Positions 1 to 7,759 are shown, counted from the first letter of the stretch. The stretch is 37,741 nucleotides of DNA from Aureispira sp964445645 (GCA_964445645.1 CAYULH010000044.1:1-37741), one strand, 5' to 3'. Notes: generated from the letters alone by a model not told the origin. A program made the numbers and translations.

Positions 1-12
1 AAATAAACTTAT

Positions 13-52
13 AGCCTCTATCGTAGTCGTGTATTATGATAGAGGCTTTTTT
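13..52 (+). terminator. Intrinsic terminator of an upstream gene
   Basis: A perfect 10-bp stem (AGCCTCTATC at 13-22, GATAGAGGCT at 38-47) with a 15-base loop is followed by a T run to 52. It would end a plus-strand transcript entering from outside the window. The reverse direction lacks an equally good T tract. Confidence 0.8.
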
Positions 53-392
53 AGGCTTGTTTAGAGAGAAAAAGCAGCCAAATGTGTTTTTTTTTTAAAT
101 TATTACAAAAAAGAAAAACAAAATTTGAGCTAACCTGTTTGTTAGGTAACTAAGACATAGCGTACCTATAACCCTATTTAAGTTTCACATTACTATACTT
201 ACTTATCATCTAATTACATACATTATTGTTATGCTCAAAATCGCTATCCCCCAAGATAGTTGATTGGATATTATTACCTCACGTCCTTACTTTGACGATT
301 CTTTTGCTTGTAATGAGTAACAGAAATGACATTTTTATACTATTTATCAAAGTAATATCCTTGTCTGTAGCAAACTCAAAAAATCAGCCATC
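53..392. other. Gene-free AT-rich stretch upstream of the NUMOD4 gene
   Basis: No convincing gene is seen here. A 72-codon open frame at 226-444 overlaps the NUMOD4 gene in another frame, has no recognisable protein character, and I do not accept it. I found no clean TTG-N19-TAnnTTTG promoter, so the promoter of the following gene is unplaced. Confidence 0.5.
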
Positions 393-980
393 ATGGAAAA
401 AAAGACAATTAAAAGTTTCTGGAATGAGCGCTGGGCAAAGGTAGAAACCAAACACCCAACTAAGAAAAAAGACTATTATTTCTCAGATTATGGTCGAGTG
501 AAGAGCGTTGATAAAACAACAGAAAACGAGCAATTGCTCAAAGGCTCCAAAACTGTTCAGGGTTTTATGCTGCTCAATCTGCGGTTGGATGGCAACAAAA
601 CACAAGGTTGCTACATTCACAAATTGGTTGCTCAGGAATTTTGCCCCAAGGAACACGATGACCAAAAATTTGTGGTACACTTGGATCAAGACAACCTCAA
701 CAATCATTACCAAAATCTAAAATGGATGTCTCAAAGAGAGATGACTGATTTTCAGATTGCCAATGGGGTGTATGACCCCAAAAACAGAAAGCCCTCGCCC
801 CTCAATAAGATGAATCCTACACGGGTGCGTTTGCTCAAAAAAAGACTTAAAGAGGGCAAAACGAAGAAGCAAATTTTGGCAAAAAACTTCAATATCACCA
901 TGGCCCAATTACGAAAAATAGAAAAAGGTATTGATTGGGGATATGTAAAACTGGAGGAAGAGGAGAGAGTGAGTTCATAA
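393..980 (+). CDS. NUMOD4/HNH-type homing-endonuclease-like protein
   Basis: This 195-residue protein starts with a NUMOD4-like segment (about residues 14-55, including YYFSDYGRVKSV), the module homing endonucleases use for DNA contact. An HNH_3-like region follows at about 73-112: IHKLVAQEF, then VVHLDQDNLNN and NLKW. The usual first-motif VNH reads VVH here (His96, Asp98, Asn103/Asn104). Residues 139-180 look like a helix-turn-helix (KTKKQILAKNFNITMAQLRKI). The gene stands alone and does not interrupt a host gene, so it is not an obvious intron or intein rider. It may be a free-standing DNA nicking or binding protein. Whether it still cuts DNA cannot be judged from the sequence. The palindromic element begins about 60 bases after its stop. 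Confidence 0.75.
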   Translation: MEKKTIKSFWNERWAKVETKHPTKKKDYYFSDYGRVKSVDKTTENEQLLKGSKTVQGFMLLNLRLDGNKTQGCYIHKLVAQEFCPKEHDDQKFVVHLDQDNLNNHYQNLKWMSQREMTDFQIANGVYDPKNRKPSPLNKMNPTRVRLLKKRLKEGKTKKQILAKNFNITMAQLRKIEKGIDWGYVKLEEEERVSS

Positions 981-1043
981 ACACTACTTTTCTTACTTTG
1001 GTTCTTGTACCATCCCTGTAATAAATGTAGTCTTACATTCTAT

Positions 1044-1225
1044 TAAGTAGGTGGACAAAATTAATTATAAGTTAAAAAATGGAAGATTTTTATTCAGATC
1101 AAGGCGAAAAACGCAGCCTTAGCGGGCTAAGGCGAGTATTTTCAACGATGAGCTGGAGGAACCCCGAAGGGCTCACGAAGTAAAATATCCGTTTTTTGTT
1201 GTAAAGAATTTTGAACGACTACTTA
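1044..1225 (+). mobile_element. MITE-like palindromic element, copy 1
   Basis: This 182-bp non-coding element has imperfect terminal inverted repeats. The left end reads TAAGTAGGTGGACAAAATT. The right end, read on the other strand, is TAAGTAGTCGTTCAAAATT, with 15 of the first 20 positions matching. The centre is a perfect 8-bp stem, GCCTTAGC-GG-GCTAAGGC (1116-1133), flanked by AGATCAAGGCGAAAAAC and GTATTTTCAACG. The right half carries an extra GC-rich stretch around 1160-1180. TA at both tips would fit a TA target duplication as made by IS630/Tc1-mariner transposases, but this is inference. A second copy in opposite orientation lies at 6820-6979. Confidence 0.7.
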
Positions 1226-1349
1226 CTGTCCTGATTTTAAATGTTATTAGTAGCAGCTTGTACGGTTATAATGACAACATTATCCACTTTCAACTTGTCT
1301 ACTATCGCCAGGGGCAATGCCGAATTTTGATGAATAGTACAGACTGCAC

Positions 1350-1379
1350 TTGTACGTTTAAGATATTTATGTACCTTTT
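1350..1379 (+). promoter_or_regulatory. Candidate promoter in the gmd leader
   Basis: TTG at 1350-1352 is followed after 19 bases by TACCTTTT at 1372-1379, one base off the Bacteroidota -7 consensus TAnnTTTG. Transcription would begin near 1384-1387, exactly where the terminator hairpin at 1385 starts. It could make a roughly 48-base RNA or an attenuated leader of gmd. Confidence 0.4.
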
Positions 1380-1384
1380 ATATG

Positions 1385-1433
1385 AGCTATTCCTGCTCCA
1401 GCTTTGGTTGGAGTATGGGATAGCTTTTTTTTT
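1385..1433 (+). terminator. Strong intrinsic terminator 95 bp upstream of gmd
   Basis: AGCTAT (1385-1390) pairs with ATAGCT (1420-1425). Inner pairs are CC with GG and CTCCA (1396-1400) with TGGAG (1409-1413), closed by an 8-base loop. Nine T residues follow (1425-1433). No gene directly precedes it on the plus strand, because the NUMOD4 gene ends 400 bases earlier beyond the palindromic element. Confidence 0.75.
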
Positions 1434-1527
1434 GAATAACTGTTACCGAGACAAGACATCTTCATTTTTTATAGTAAATTTAGGGCCTTAAAAGGTTTTT
1501 ACCAACGCTATTACGACAGTACAACAG

Positions 1528-2511
1528 ATGACTAAAACAGCATTTATTACCGGTATTAATGGACAAGATGGCTCTTATTTGGCCGAATTTTTAATTGAGA
1601 AAGGCTATGTGGTTTGGGGGATTCTCAAGCGCAATTCTGTGGCCGAAAATCAAACGTATCGCATTGACCAAATTCGCAATCACCCCAACCTAAAATTGGT
1701 ATACGGTGATCTTATTGATTTGGCTTCGTTGGTCAATGTATTGCAGCGCGCCCAGCCCGATGAGATTTACAATCTAGCGGCACAGTCACATGTACGCATC
1801 AGTTTTGACCAGCCTATTTACACGGCTCAAGTCACGGGTATTGGCACGCTCAATTTGCTAGAGGCCATGCGTTTGATTTGCCCCAAAGCACGTTTTTATC
1901 AGGCTTCCTCTTCCGAAATGTTTGGCAATAACATTGATTCTGACGGCTACCAGCGTGAAACCACTCCGATGAGTCCCGTATCGCCCTATGGTTGTGCCAA
2001 GGTATTTTCTTATAATATTTGTAACAACTACCGAAATTCGTACAACCTTTTTATTAGCAACGGAATTTTGTTCAACCATGAATCACCTAGACGTGGTTCT
2101 AACTTTGTGACCAACAAAGTAGCCAAGGAAGCGGCTAGAATCAAGCTGGGCTTGTCGCAACAGTTGGTATTGGGCAATACCCAAGCTACCCGCGATTGGG
2201 GACATGCCAAGGATTATGTCAAAGCTATGTGGATGATGTTGCAACACGATAAGGCCGATGATTTTGTATGTGCAACAGGCGTTTCGCACTCGGTGCAGTA
2301 CTTGGTCGATTATGTGTTTGATTCTATTGGGCTAGACCCCAAGCAGTATGTTTCTACCGCAGAACGCTACATGCGCCCCGAAGAATTGCACGACTTGAAG
2401 GGGGATAGTACCAAGATGCGTGAAACATTGGGCTGGGAACCCGTGTATACTTTTGAAACTATGATGGATGAAATGGTGCAGTATTGGTTGGATTTTTATA
2501 AAAAAGCGTAG
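1528..2511 (+). CDS. gmd: GDP-mannose 4,6-dehydratase
   Basis: This cytoplasmic enzyme converts GDP-mannose to GDP-4-keto-6-deoxymannose, the first step to GDP-L-fucose and related deoxysugars. The Rossmann motif GINGQDG (9-15) starts the chain. SSSEMFG (127-133) and the Y154-GCA-K158 catalytic pair of extended short-chain dehydrogenases follow, and NHESPRRG is the family substrate-binding motif. At 327 residues it is a little shorter than many Gmd proteins (about 340-370), mainly through trimmed loops. The stop lies two bases before the ATG of fcl, so the two genes are co-transcribed. The ATG at 1528 is the natural start, since the glycine motif follows at the usual distance. A strong terminator lies in the leader. 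Confidence 0.93.
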   Translation: MTKTAFITGINGQDGSYLAEFLIEKGYVVWGILKRNSVAENQTYRIDQIRNHPNLKLVYGDLIDLASLVNVLQRAQPDEIYNLAAQSHVRISFDQPIYTAQVTGIGTLNLLEAMRLICPKARFYQASSSEMFGNNIDSDGYQRETTPMSPVSPYGCAKVFSYNICNNYRNSYNLFISNGILFNHESPRRGSNFVTNKVAKEAARIKLGLSQQLVLGNTQATRDWGHAKDYVKAMWMMLQHDKADDFVCATGVSHSVQYLVDYVFDSIGLDPKQYVSTAERYMRPEELHDLKGDSTKMRETLGWEPVYTFETMMDEMVQYWLDFYKKA

Positions 2512-2513
2512 CA

Positions 2514-3419
2514 ATGGCAAAACGATTGGTAACAGGCGGCACGGGCATGGTGGGCAGTGCCATTCAGGCAGACCTCAAAATTGGGCGCAAGGATTGTGAT
2601 TTGGGCAATTGGGAGGCGGTGAATGCTTTTTTTGCACAACACCAGCCCGAAGAGGTGATTCACTGTGCGGCCAAAGTGGGTGGTATTTGGGGCAATATGA
2701 ATTATAAAGGGGATTTTTTTAGAGAGAATATTCTCATGAATACTCATGTCATTGAGGCGGCACGCCTGCATGGTGTCAAACGCTTGGTGGCTTTCCTGTC
2801 TACCTGTGTTTTTCCCGATCAAGTCACTTATCCCCTATCTGAAAACAAAATTCATCTGGGGCCACCCCACACTTCCAATGATGCTTATGCTTACGCCAAA
2901 CGCATGACCGATGTTCAAATTCGTGCTTATCGGGAGCAATATGGCTTGCAATATGTATCGGTTATTCCTACCAATATTTATGGTCCCAATGACTTGTTTG
3001 ACTTAGAAAATGGCCATGTGGTGCCTGCTCTTATTCATCGTTGTTATTTGGCGCGCGAGCGTGGTGAGGATTTAGAAGTTTGGGGTTCGGGAAGCCCGTT
3101 GAGGGAGTTCATCTACGCAGAAGATGTAGCCAAATTATCGGAATGGGCGCTTGAAAATTATGACGAAGCAGAGCCTATTATTTTTTCTACTTCCGAAGAG
3201 ACGAGCATCAAGGATTTGGTGGAAATGGTTGCGGAGTTGTTGCAATTCAAAGGCAAGTTAATTTGGCGTAGCGATAAACCCGATGGGCAATTTAGAAAGC
3301 CGAGCGACAATTCTAAACTGGAAAAATACCTGCCCGATTTTCGGTATACGCCACTGTATGAAGGGCTTCAGAAAACAGTAGCTTGGTTTGAGGAAAATTA
3401 TCCTAATGTGAGGACTTAA
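2514..3419 (+). CDS. fcl: GDP-L-fucose synthase (epimerase/reductase)
   Basis: This enzyme takes the 4-keto product of Gmd through 3,5-epimerisation and NADPH reduction to GDP-L-fucose. The sequence shows the NADP-binding GGTGMVG (8-14), the catalytic STC of STCVFP (Ser96, Cys98), and YAYAK (Tyr125, Lys129). REFIYAEDVA lies further on. The length of 301 residues is typical of bacterial GMER proteins. It begins two bases after gmd and ends in a four-base overlap with the convergent membrane protein gene (TTAA at 3416-3419). Gmd plus Fcl make activated fucose for surface glycans, and the glycosyltransferase at 6052 is one possible user. No fucosyltransferase is recognised. Confidence 0.92.
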   Translation: MAKRLVTGGTGMVGSAIQADLKIGRKDCDLGNWEAVNAFFAQHQPEEVIHCAAKVGGIWGNMNYKGDFFRENILMNTHVIEAARLHGVKRLVAFLSTCVFPDQVTYPLSENKIHLGPPHTSNDAYAYAKRMTDVQIRAYREQYGLQYVSVIPTNIYGPNDLFDLENGHVVPALIHRCYLARERGEDLEVWGSGSPLREFIYAEDVAKLSEWALENYDEAEPIIFSTSEETSIKDLVEMVAELLQFKGKLIWRSDKPDGQFRKPSDNSKLEKYLPDFRYTPLYEGLQKTVAWFEENYPNVRT

Positions 3420-4252
3420 AGGCTTACATATTGCTTTTGCCAAGTTTCGTCTACCAATAGTATAACTAAAGAATTAGCATTTAACCACCTTATTAGTTCA
3501 TTTTTGAGTGTAGTATAACGCTGTTGTACGGCAAGATTAGCGGCTTGTTCTTCTGTTTCCACAATAAAAAACATATAATTATCCACATCTACATCCAAGT
3601 AGATTTGACGCTGTTGGGATTGCCCAAGAAACTCTAAATCAAACAACTTGTTGGCCAGTTCATTGACCATTGCAGGGTTAATTTGAGTACGGTCAAAGGT
3701 GATAACATGATCCAAATCTCCATACGTACGACTAATAACTGCTTCTGTGTCATCGCCTGCCTCTGTAGCAACTTCTGTTGTCACTGTTTCATCTGCGCTT
3801 GCGAATTCATTGCCCCGTTCCAAAAGAGATAATACGGCTACGGATAGCATGAGTATAATCATAAATGCCGTAGCAATAATGCCTGCTACTCGCCAATTGC
3901 TGTGCAAAGTGCCTCCTTCCTCTAAGTGTGCTACTACTGCCGCCTCTTGTGTATTCGCAAACACGGCTTTGCTGGCAAACACACACAATAAACTGTACAA
4001 TAAGCCCGGCAATTCAATGATATAGCTCTCCACAACAATAATCGCTATCATATACAAAAAAGTGCTAAGAATAGTAGTTAACCAAGCAAACGATACTTTT
4101 TCGTACTGCCCAAGTGATCTATAATTGCTTATCATCAAATAACCTGCAGCCAATGGGCCACCAAAAAATGCTGCAAAAAATAACATTTTGTCATTATATA
4201 CCCTGCCGCCTGTAACAACCTTGATTTCATCTAAAATAGAATCGGTAGACAT
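3416..4252 (-). CDS. Membrane protein, third of three tandem paralogues
   Basis: This 278-residue protein of unknown function has the layout shared by all three paralogues. A short N-terminal tail with ILDE comes first. A membrane region follows, with AAFFGGPLAAGYL and a second hydrophobic pair around residues 50-95, then a GGTLHSNW motif before one more membrane helix (about 122-143). A soluble C-terminal domain of about 130 residues includes YGDLDHVITFDR and the ending VILLVDETW. The linker between helix and C-terminal domain is Thr/Glu/Ala-rich. It is last in the run, 26 bases after the second paralogue. The membrane part looks like a common Bacteroidota uncharacterised family; no function is proposed. 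Confidence 0.75.
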   Translation of the reverse strand: MSTDSILDEIKVVTGGRVYNDKMLFFAAFFGGPLAAGYLMISNYRSLGQYEKVSFAWLTTILSTFLYMIAIIVVESYIIELPGLLYSLLCVFASKAVFANTQEAAVVAHLEEGGTLHSNWRVAGIIATAFMIILMLSVAVLSLLERGNEFASADETVTTEVATEAGDDTEAVISRTYGDLDHVITFDRTQINPAMVNELANKLFDLEFLGQSQQRQIYLDVDVDNYMFFIVETEEQAANLAVQQRYTTLKNELIRWLNANSLVILLVDETWQKQYVSL

Positions 4253-4278
4253 GAATTTTGTTTTTTATTAGAAATGTC

Positions 4279-5115
4279 TCAAAAACGTACATACTCTATA
4301 TCCCAAGACTCATCCACTAAGATAAGTTGCACCTCGGAGGTATTCAGAAATTTTTCTAAAGAGTTTTTGATGCGTGTATAGATGGCTTGAATGTCGGGGT
4401 CTTGCGCTTGGCTGGCTACCTCTACCATCGAAAAAATATACACATCCTCCAGTCTTTCGGCATAGACCTGTCGCTGTACGCTTCGACTGAAATAACCGAT
4501 GTTCATAAAACGCGCTCCTAGTGCATTAATTTGTTCCGTAGTCCACTGTGAGCGGTCATAAGAAATAACATGTTCTAAGCCGCCATAAAAAGCACTGGTT
4601 ATGCCCGAGGTGCGGTCTTGTTCAGGTATTTGTACCTGTGGTGGTGGTGGTGGCGATGGCGGCATCAACTCTTGCTCATTGAGCCAGTAAAACATTGCTC
4701 CTACGGCCATAGATACCATAAATATTGCAAGAAAAATCATTGCAATTATCTTAAACACCTGCCAACCGCTATGAAAAGCACCGCCTTCCGCTACATATTG
4801 TTGGACGGCCTCCGCTTGTTCCTTCTTGTATATCACACGGGTTACACCATAACTCAACAGCCCATAAAGCACATCGGGCAATTCATACACATAGTACCCA
4901 ATTGCTACAGCCGTTCCAACATACACCAGCATTCCCAAAATAGACATGGCCCAAGTAATCCCTACTTTTTCCTCCTGCCCCAGTGCTTTGTAATTGTTGG
5001 CAAGCAGATAGCCTGCGCCCAGTGGGCCACCCAAAAAAGCTCCAAAACTAACCATCCGCTGGCTGTAAACTTTGGGTTTAATCGTTACTTCATCTAAAAT
5101 AGGATCGGTAGACAT
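4279..5115 (-). CDS. Membrane protein, second of three tandem paralogues
   Basis: This 278-residue paralogue of its two neighbours starts MSTDPILDE, nearly the same as the third copy. It shares GAFLGGPLGAGYL, GGAFHSGW, a final membrane helix (about 122-145), the C-terminal YGGLEHVISYDRSQ and the ending LILVDESW. Its linker is proline-rich (PPSPPPPPQ), the most divergent part of the family, which suggests a flexible tether between membrane and C-terminal domains. It lies 11 bases after the first copy and 26 before the third, consistent with one transcript. Which side of the membrane the C-terminal domain faces is not resolved by eye. Confidence 0.75.
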   Translation of the reverse strand: MSTDPILDEVTIKPKVYSQRMVSFGAFLGGPLGAGYLLANNYKALGQEEKVGITWAMSILGMLVYVGTAVAIGYYVYELPDVLYGLLSYGVTRVIYKKEQAEAVQQYVAEGGAFHSGWQVFKIIAMIFLAIFMVSMAVGAMFYWLNEQELMPPSPPPPPQVQIPEQDRTSGITSAFYGGLEHVISYDRSQWTTEQINALGARFMNIGYFSRSVQRQVYAERLEDVYIFSMVEVASQAQDPDIQAIYTRIKNSLEKFLNTSEVQLILVDESWDIEYVRF

Positions 5116-5126
5116 GATAATTAGGG

Positions 5127-5951
5127 TTAAAACGTAGACAAGGTATATTCTAAATCTTCATCCATTAAGATAAGCTCCACAGTGGTTCCCTCCACAAAAG
5201 CCTCTAGCTGTGCTTTGGCATTGTTGTAAAGGGCTTGCGTAGCCGAATCAGAGGGATCTACATCAGCTTGCGTCACCGTAAAGGTGTATTGTCCGCCATT
5301 TATTTCTAAATAAACAGTTTTGGAATTGACCTTGTCAAAAAAGCCCACAGTAGTTAACTCTGCTGCTATGGCATCAATCTCCTCATCGCTAATATCGGCC
5401 CGATTATAAACAATAACGTGCCCTGCATCTCCATAGCTCTGTGTTTGAAAATCTGCCTCAATAGTGGTACTGATTTCAGGTGCTTCTACCACTAATGCCT
5501 GCTCTGGCTCACTCGGGTAAACACTAAACAACGTTATGGCAAGCACTATCGCAGCTATCACCCCAAATACCGCCAAGGTCACGCCAAAAGCTCGCCAAGC
5601 ACTGTGCAATTCGCCCCCCTTAGCAATGTGTTCGGTCACGGCAGCTGCCTGCTCACTCCTAAAAATCCCTCTTGTAGCAAAGGCAATGCCTATCCCCAAG
5701 CCTACGGTGGGCAATTCTATAAAGTATTCTATTGCATACGTCAAGACAAACAATGCAATCGTGCCGCCTATGGCTACTGCCCAAGTACCTTGCACCTTGT
5801 GGGGCTGTTGGAGTGCCTTGTAATTCTCAGCAAACAGATAACCGGCCGCCAAGGGGCTTCCAAAAAAGGCCGCCATTACTACCATTGTTTCTGTGTATAC
5901 TTTTCCGCTAGGACGCAATTCACTTTCGTCTAGTATTTCTATTGCTTTCAT
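5127..5951 (-). CDS. Membrane protein, first of three tandem paralogues
   Basis: I choose the ATG at 5951 (MKAIEILDESE, 274 residues) over an in-frame start at 5996. Only residues from 5951 onward align with the N termini of the other two copies (ILDE); the extra 15 residues are lysine- and leucine-rich and unmatched. Shared marks are AAFFGSPLAAGYL, GGELHSAW, YGDAGHVIVYNR and ELILMDED. The linker is acidic with EAPEIST. It precedes the second copy by 11 bases and follows the glycosyltransferase by 100 bases, so all four could form one minus-strand operon. Function unknown. Confidence 0.75.
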   Translation of the reverse strand: MKAIEILDESELRPSGKVYTETMVVMAAFFGSPLAAGYLFAENYKALQQPHKVQGTWAVAIGGTIALFVLTYAIEYFIELPTVGLGIGIAFATRGIFRSEQAAAVTEHIAKGGELHSAWRAFGVTLAVFGVIAAIVLAITLFSVYPSEPEQALVVEAPEISTTIEADFQTQSYGDAGHVIVYNRADISDEEIDAIAAELTTVGFFDKVNSKTVYLEINGGQYTFTVTQADVDPSDSATQALYNNAKAQLEAFVEGTTVELILMDEDLEYTLSTF

Positions 5952-6051
5952 GTTTTTTAGTGTTTTTAATTTTAAATCAAAGGCATTTCTTAGCATACAG
6001 CTATTGGCCCTACTAGATTTGGATAATGCTTGGGTCTTTCTGATTGTAATT

Positions 6052-6804
6052 CTAACTCATAGACCCGCGCTTAATCGCTTGGAGCGTAATCCATACATGC
6101 TGCCACACCGTAGGGAGTAACCCAAAATGCTTACGCAAAATAGCAAAACGCTCTTTGAGCGAGGCATTTCTATGCTGGGTAGAGATGCCCCCTTCTGCAA
6201 AACGACACCAATACGTTCCTGTATCCCGTACCGATTGACTTTTTTTGAGTACCCGAATCAACCAATCAAAATCTGCCACATAACGATACTGTAGGTCGTA
6301 TTGGGGTGCCAAAGTGCGGCGCACCAGCATAGATTGGTGACTGATAGCCATGCCCTGTTTCATGGTTTTCCAAGTCAGTTCGGCTGCATTGGGGTGTGGT
6401 TTGCGGGTTTCCAAGCTGCGTTCTACCCCTTGCTCATTCACTAGTAAAGCCTTGCCATAAATAAAATCTTCATTTTGGTGATTGGCCATAATCTTACTGA
6501 GCGTATCGGGGGCGTAAATCTGGTCATCGGCATGTACATACCAAATATATTCTCCTGTAGCGTATTGCAAACCTTTGTTCATGGCATCATAAATCCCCTT
6601 GTCGGGTTCACTGATAACTCGACTCACCACTTCTTCGTATTTGCCTACTATTCGCAGGGTTTCATCTTTAGATTTACCATCAATGATTAAGTACTCTATG
6701 TGTGGATAATCTTGTTGGGCTACACTCTGCAAGGTTTTTTCAATGGTGGCAGCAGCATTATAACAAATGGTAATAATTGATACAAGTGGTAAATTGGTAG
6801 ACAT
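6052..6804 (-). CDS. Family 2 glycosyltransferase
   Basis: This 250-residue, cytoplasmic or membrane-associated GT-A fold enzyme is predicted to transfer a sugar from a nucleotide donor. It opens with VSIITICYNAAATIE, has IIDGKSKDET (Asp42) and the metal-binding HADDQIY (91-97, Asp93/Asp94), and lacks clear membrane helices. EPDKGIYDAMNKG (about 66-78) is typical of WcaA/WbbD-like GT2 enzymes of O-antigen and capsule clusters. Donor and acceptor are unknown; GDP-fucose from gmd-fcl is possible but unproved. Only 15 bases separate its start codon from palindromic element copy 2, so its promoter must lie in or beyond that element. Confidence 0.85.
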   Translation of the reverse strand: MSTNLPLVSIITICYNAAATIEKTLQSVAQQDYPHIEYLIIDGKSKDETLRIVGKYEEVVSRVISEPDKGIYDAMNKGLQYATGEYIWYVHADDQIYAPDTLSKIMANHQNEDFIYGKALLVNEQGVERSLETRKPHPNAAELTWKTMKQGMAISHQSMLVRRTLAPQYDLQYRYVADFDWLIRVLKKSQSVRDTGTYWCRFAEGGISTQHRNASLKERFAILRKHFGLLPTVWQHVWITLQAIKRGSMS

Positions 6805-6819
6805 AGTTGTTGTTATAAT

Positions 6820-6979
6820 TAAGTAGCCTTAAAAAAGTAAACGGGCTAAAAAAGGATTCTTTTGCACTAGCTCGGCGTTGAAAATACGCGCTGTAACCCG
6901 TTACAGCTTTGTTTTTCGCCTTGATCTAGCACAAAACCTCTCCTTTTTTATTGTACGCTTTCTTTTTTGCACCTACTTA
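6820..6979 (-). mobile_element. MITE-like palindromic element, copy 2
   Basis: This 160-bp element lies opposite to copy 1. Its ends read TAAGTAGCCTTAAAAAAGT and, on the other strand, TAAGTAGGTGCAAAAAAG. The second shares its first ten bases, TAAGTAGGTG, with the left end of copy 1. The centre is GCTGTAAC-CC-GTTACAGC (6890-6907), a perfect 8-bp stem. Both halves align along most of their length, so the whole element can fold back on itself. AGATCAAGGCGAAAAAC and GTATTTTCAACG are shared with copy 1, while both arms of the central stem differ together (CTTAG against TGTAA). Confidence 0.72.
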
Positions 6980-7096
6980 AACGTTGAACGCTAACATAAA
7001 GGAGCAGCAAAGTACAACAATGTACTTGTTTTAGGAAGCAGAGGGCTTCAAAATCTCTAAGAGAAGGATTAGAATACTAAAATCAACTTATCAACA

Positions 7097-7127
7097 TTGT
7101 TTTTACCTTACAAAAAGCCTATCTTTA
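7097..7127 (+). promoter_or_regulatory. Candidate promoter for the tail-anchored protein gene
   Basis: TTG at 7097-7099, a 20-base spacer and TATCTTTA at 7120-7127 fit the Bacteroidota consensus except for the final base. The start would fall near 7133, giving a leader of about 43 bases before the ATG at 7176. Confidence 0.5.
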
Positions 7128-7175
7128 TAAGATAATTAGAGTTCAACTATTCTTACTTCATTACTGCTGTTTTTT

Positions 7176-7742
7176 ATGAGTTTTCTCAGTAATCTATTGT
7201 CTTCTACGAATGATGCCTTGCCCGAATTCAATAATCTAGATGAAGGGATTATTTTCTTGATGCGTTATTTGCGCCCTTACAGTGAGGGTTTGGTTGATTA
7301 TGAATTTTACCTCAAGAAACGTTGGATGGAAGTGCGGGATGATATAGAATTTCAAGAGGCGGTGCTGCATGTTTTTAAGGAGCAAGGCGAATACTTGCAC
7401 ATTATAGATGGCGATGTGGGCCAAGGGAATTGGGAACACGATTTGGAAGGTATTGTCTTGCAATTTGCAGGAGAGCATGAGCTATTTGAGCTGGTTTTTC
7501 TCAACGAAAACTTTTTTATTCTCAAAAAACACGGCAATCACGATTCTAAAGGGTACAAAAGTCCTTATCTGTTTTTGGTTTCTGAAAGGTTTTTGATTTC
7601 TAAAAAGATACCTAAAAATACCGAGTGGCCAGATTTTTTAGCCATTATGTATGAGTTTTACAAAGACAATAGCAATTACAAAGCCATTGTGTTTTTGGTT
7701 TTGCTACTCATTTTGGTAGTGGCCCTGTTCTCTGTCATATAA
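7176..7742 (+). CDS. Hypothetical C-terminally tail-anchored protein
   Basis: I do not recognise this 188-residue protein. It has a soluble, acidic N-terminal part (about 1-165) rich in aromatic residues and without a signal peptide. It ends in a single hydrophobic segment of about 20 residues (YKAIVFLVLLLILVVALFS, about 168-187). That is the layout of a tail-anchored inner-membrane protein with a cytoplasmic body. It has its own likely promoter and converges on the hybrid two-component gene with only 17 bases between stops. Codon use resembles the neighbours. Confidence 0.7.
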   Translation: MSFLSNLLSSTNDALPEFNNLDEGIIFLMRYLRPYSEGLVDYEFYLKKRWMEVRDDIEFQEAVLHVFKEQGEYLHIIDGDVGQGNWEHDLEGIVLQFAGEHELFELVFLNENFFILKKHGNHDSKGYKSPYLFLVSERFLISKKIPKNTEWPDFLAIMYEFYKDNSNYKAIVFLVLLLILVVALFSVI

Positions 7743-7759
7743 TCTTACCCCAATTACAA

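Noticed and set aside
226..444. 72-codon open frame before the NUMOD4 gene
   Set aside because: It overlaps the start of a recognisable gene in another frame, has no family features, and lies in AT-rich leader DNA.
1258..1491. 77-codon open frame upstream of gmd
   Set aside because: It runs through the strong terminator hairpin and T run at 1385-1433 and has no protein character.
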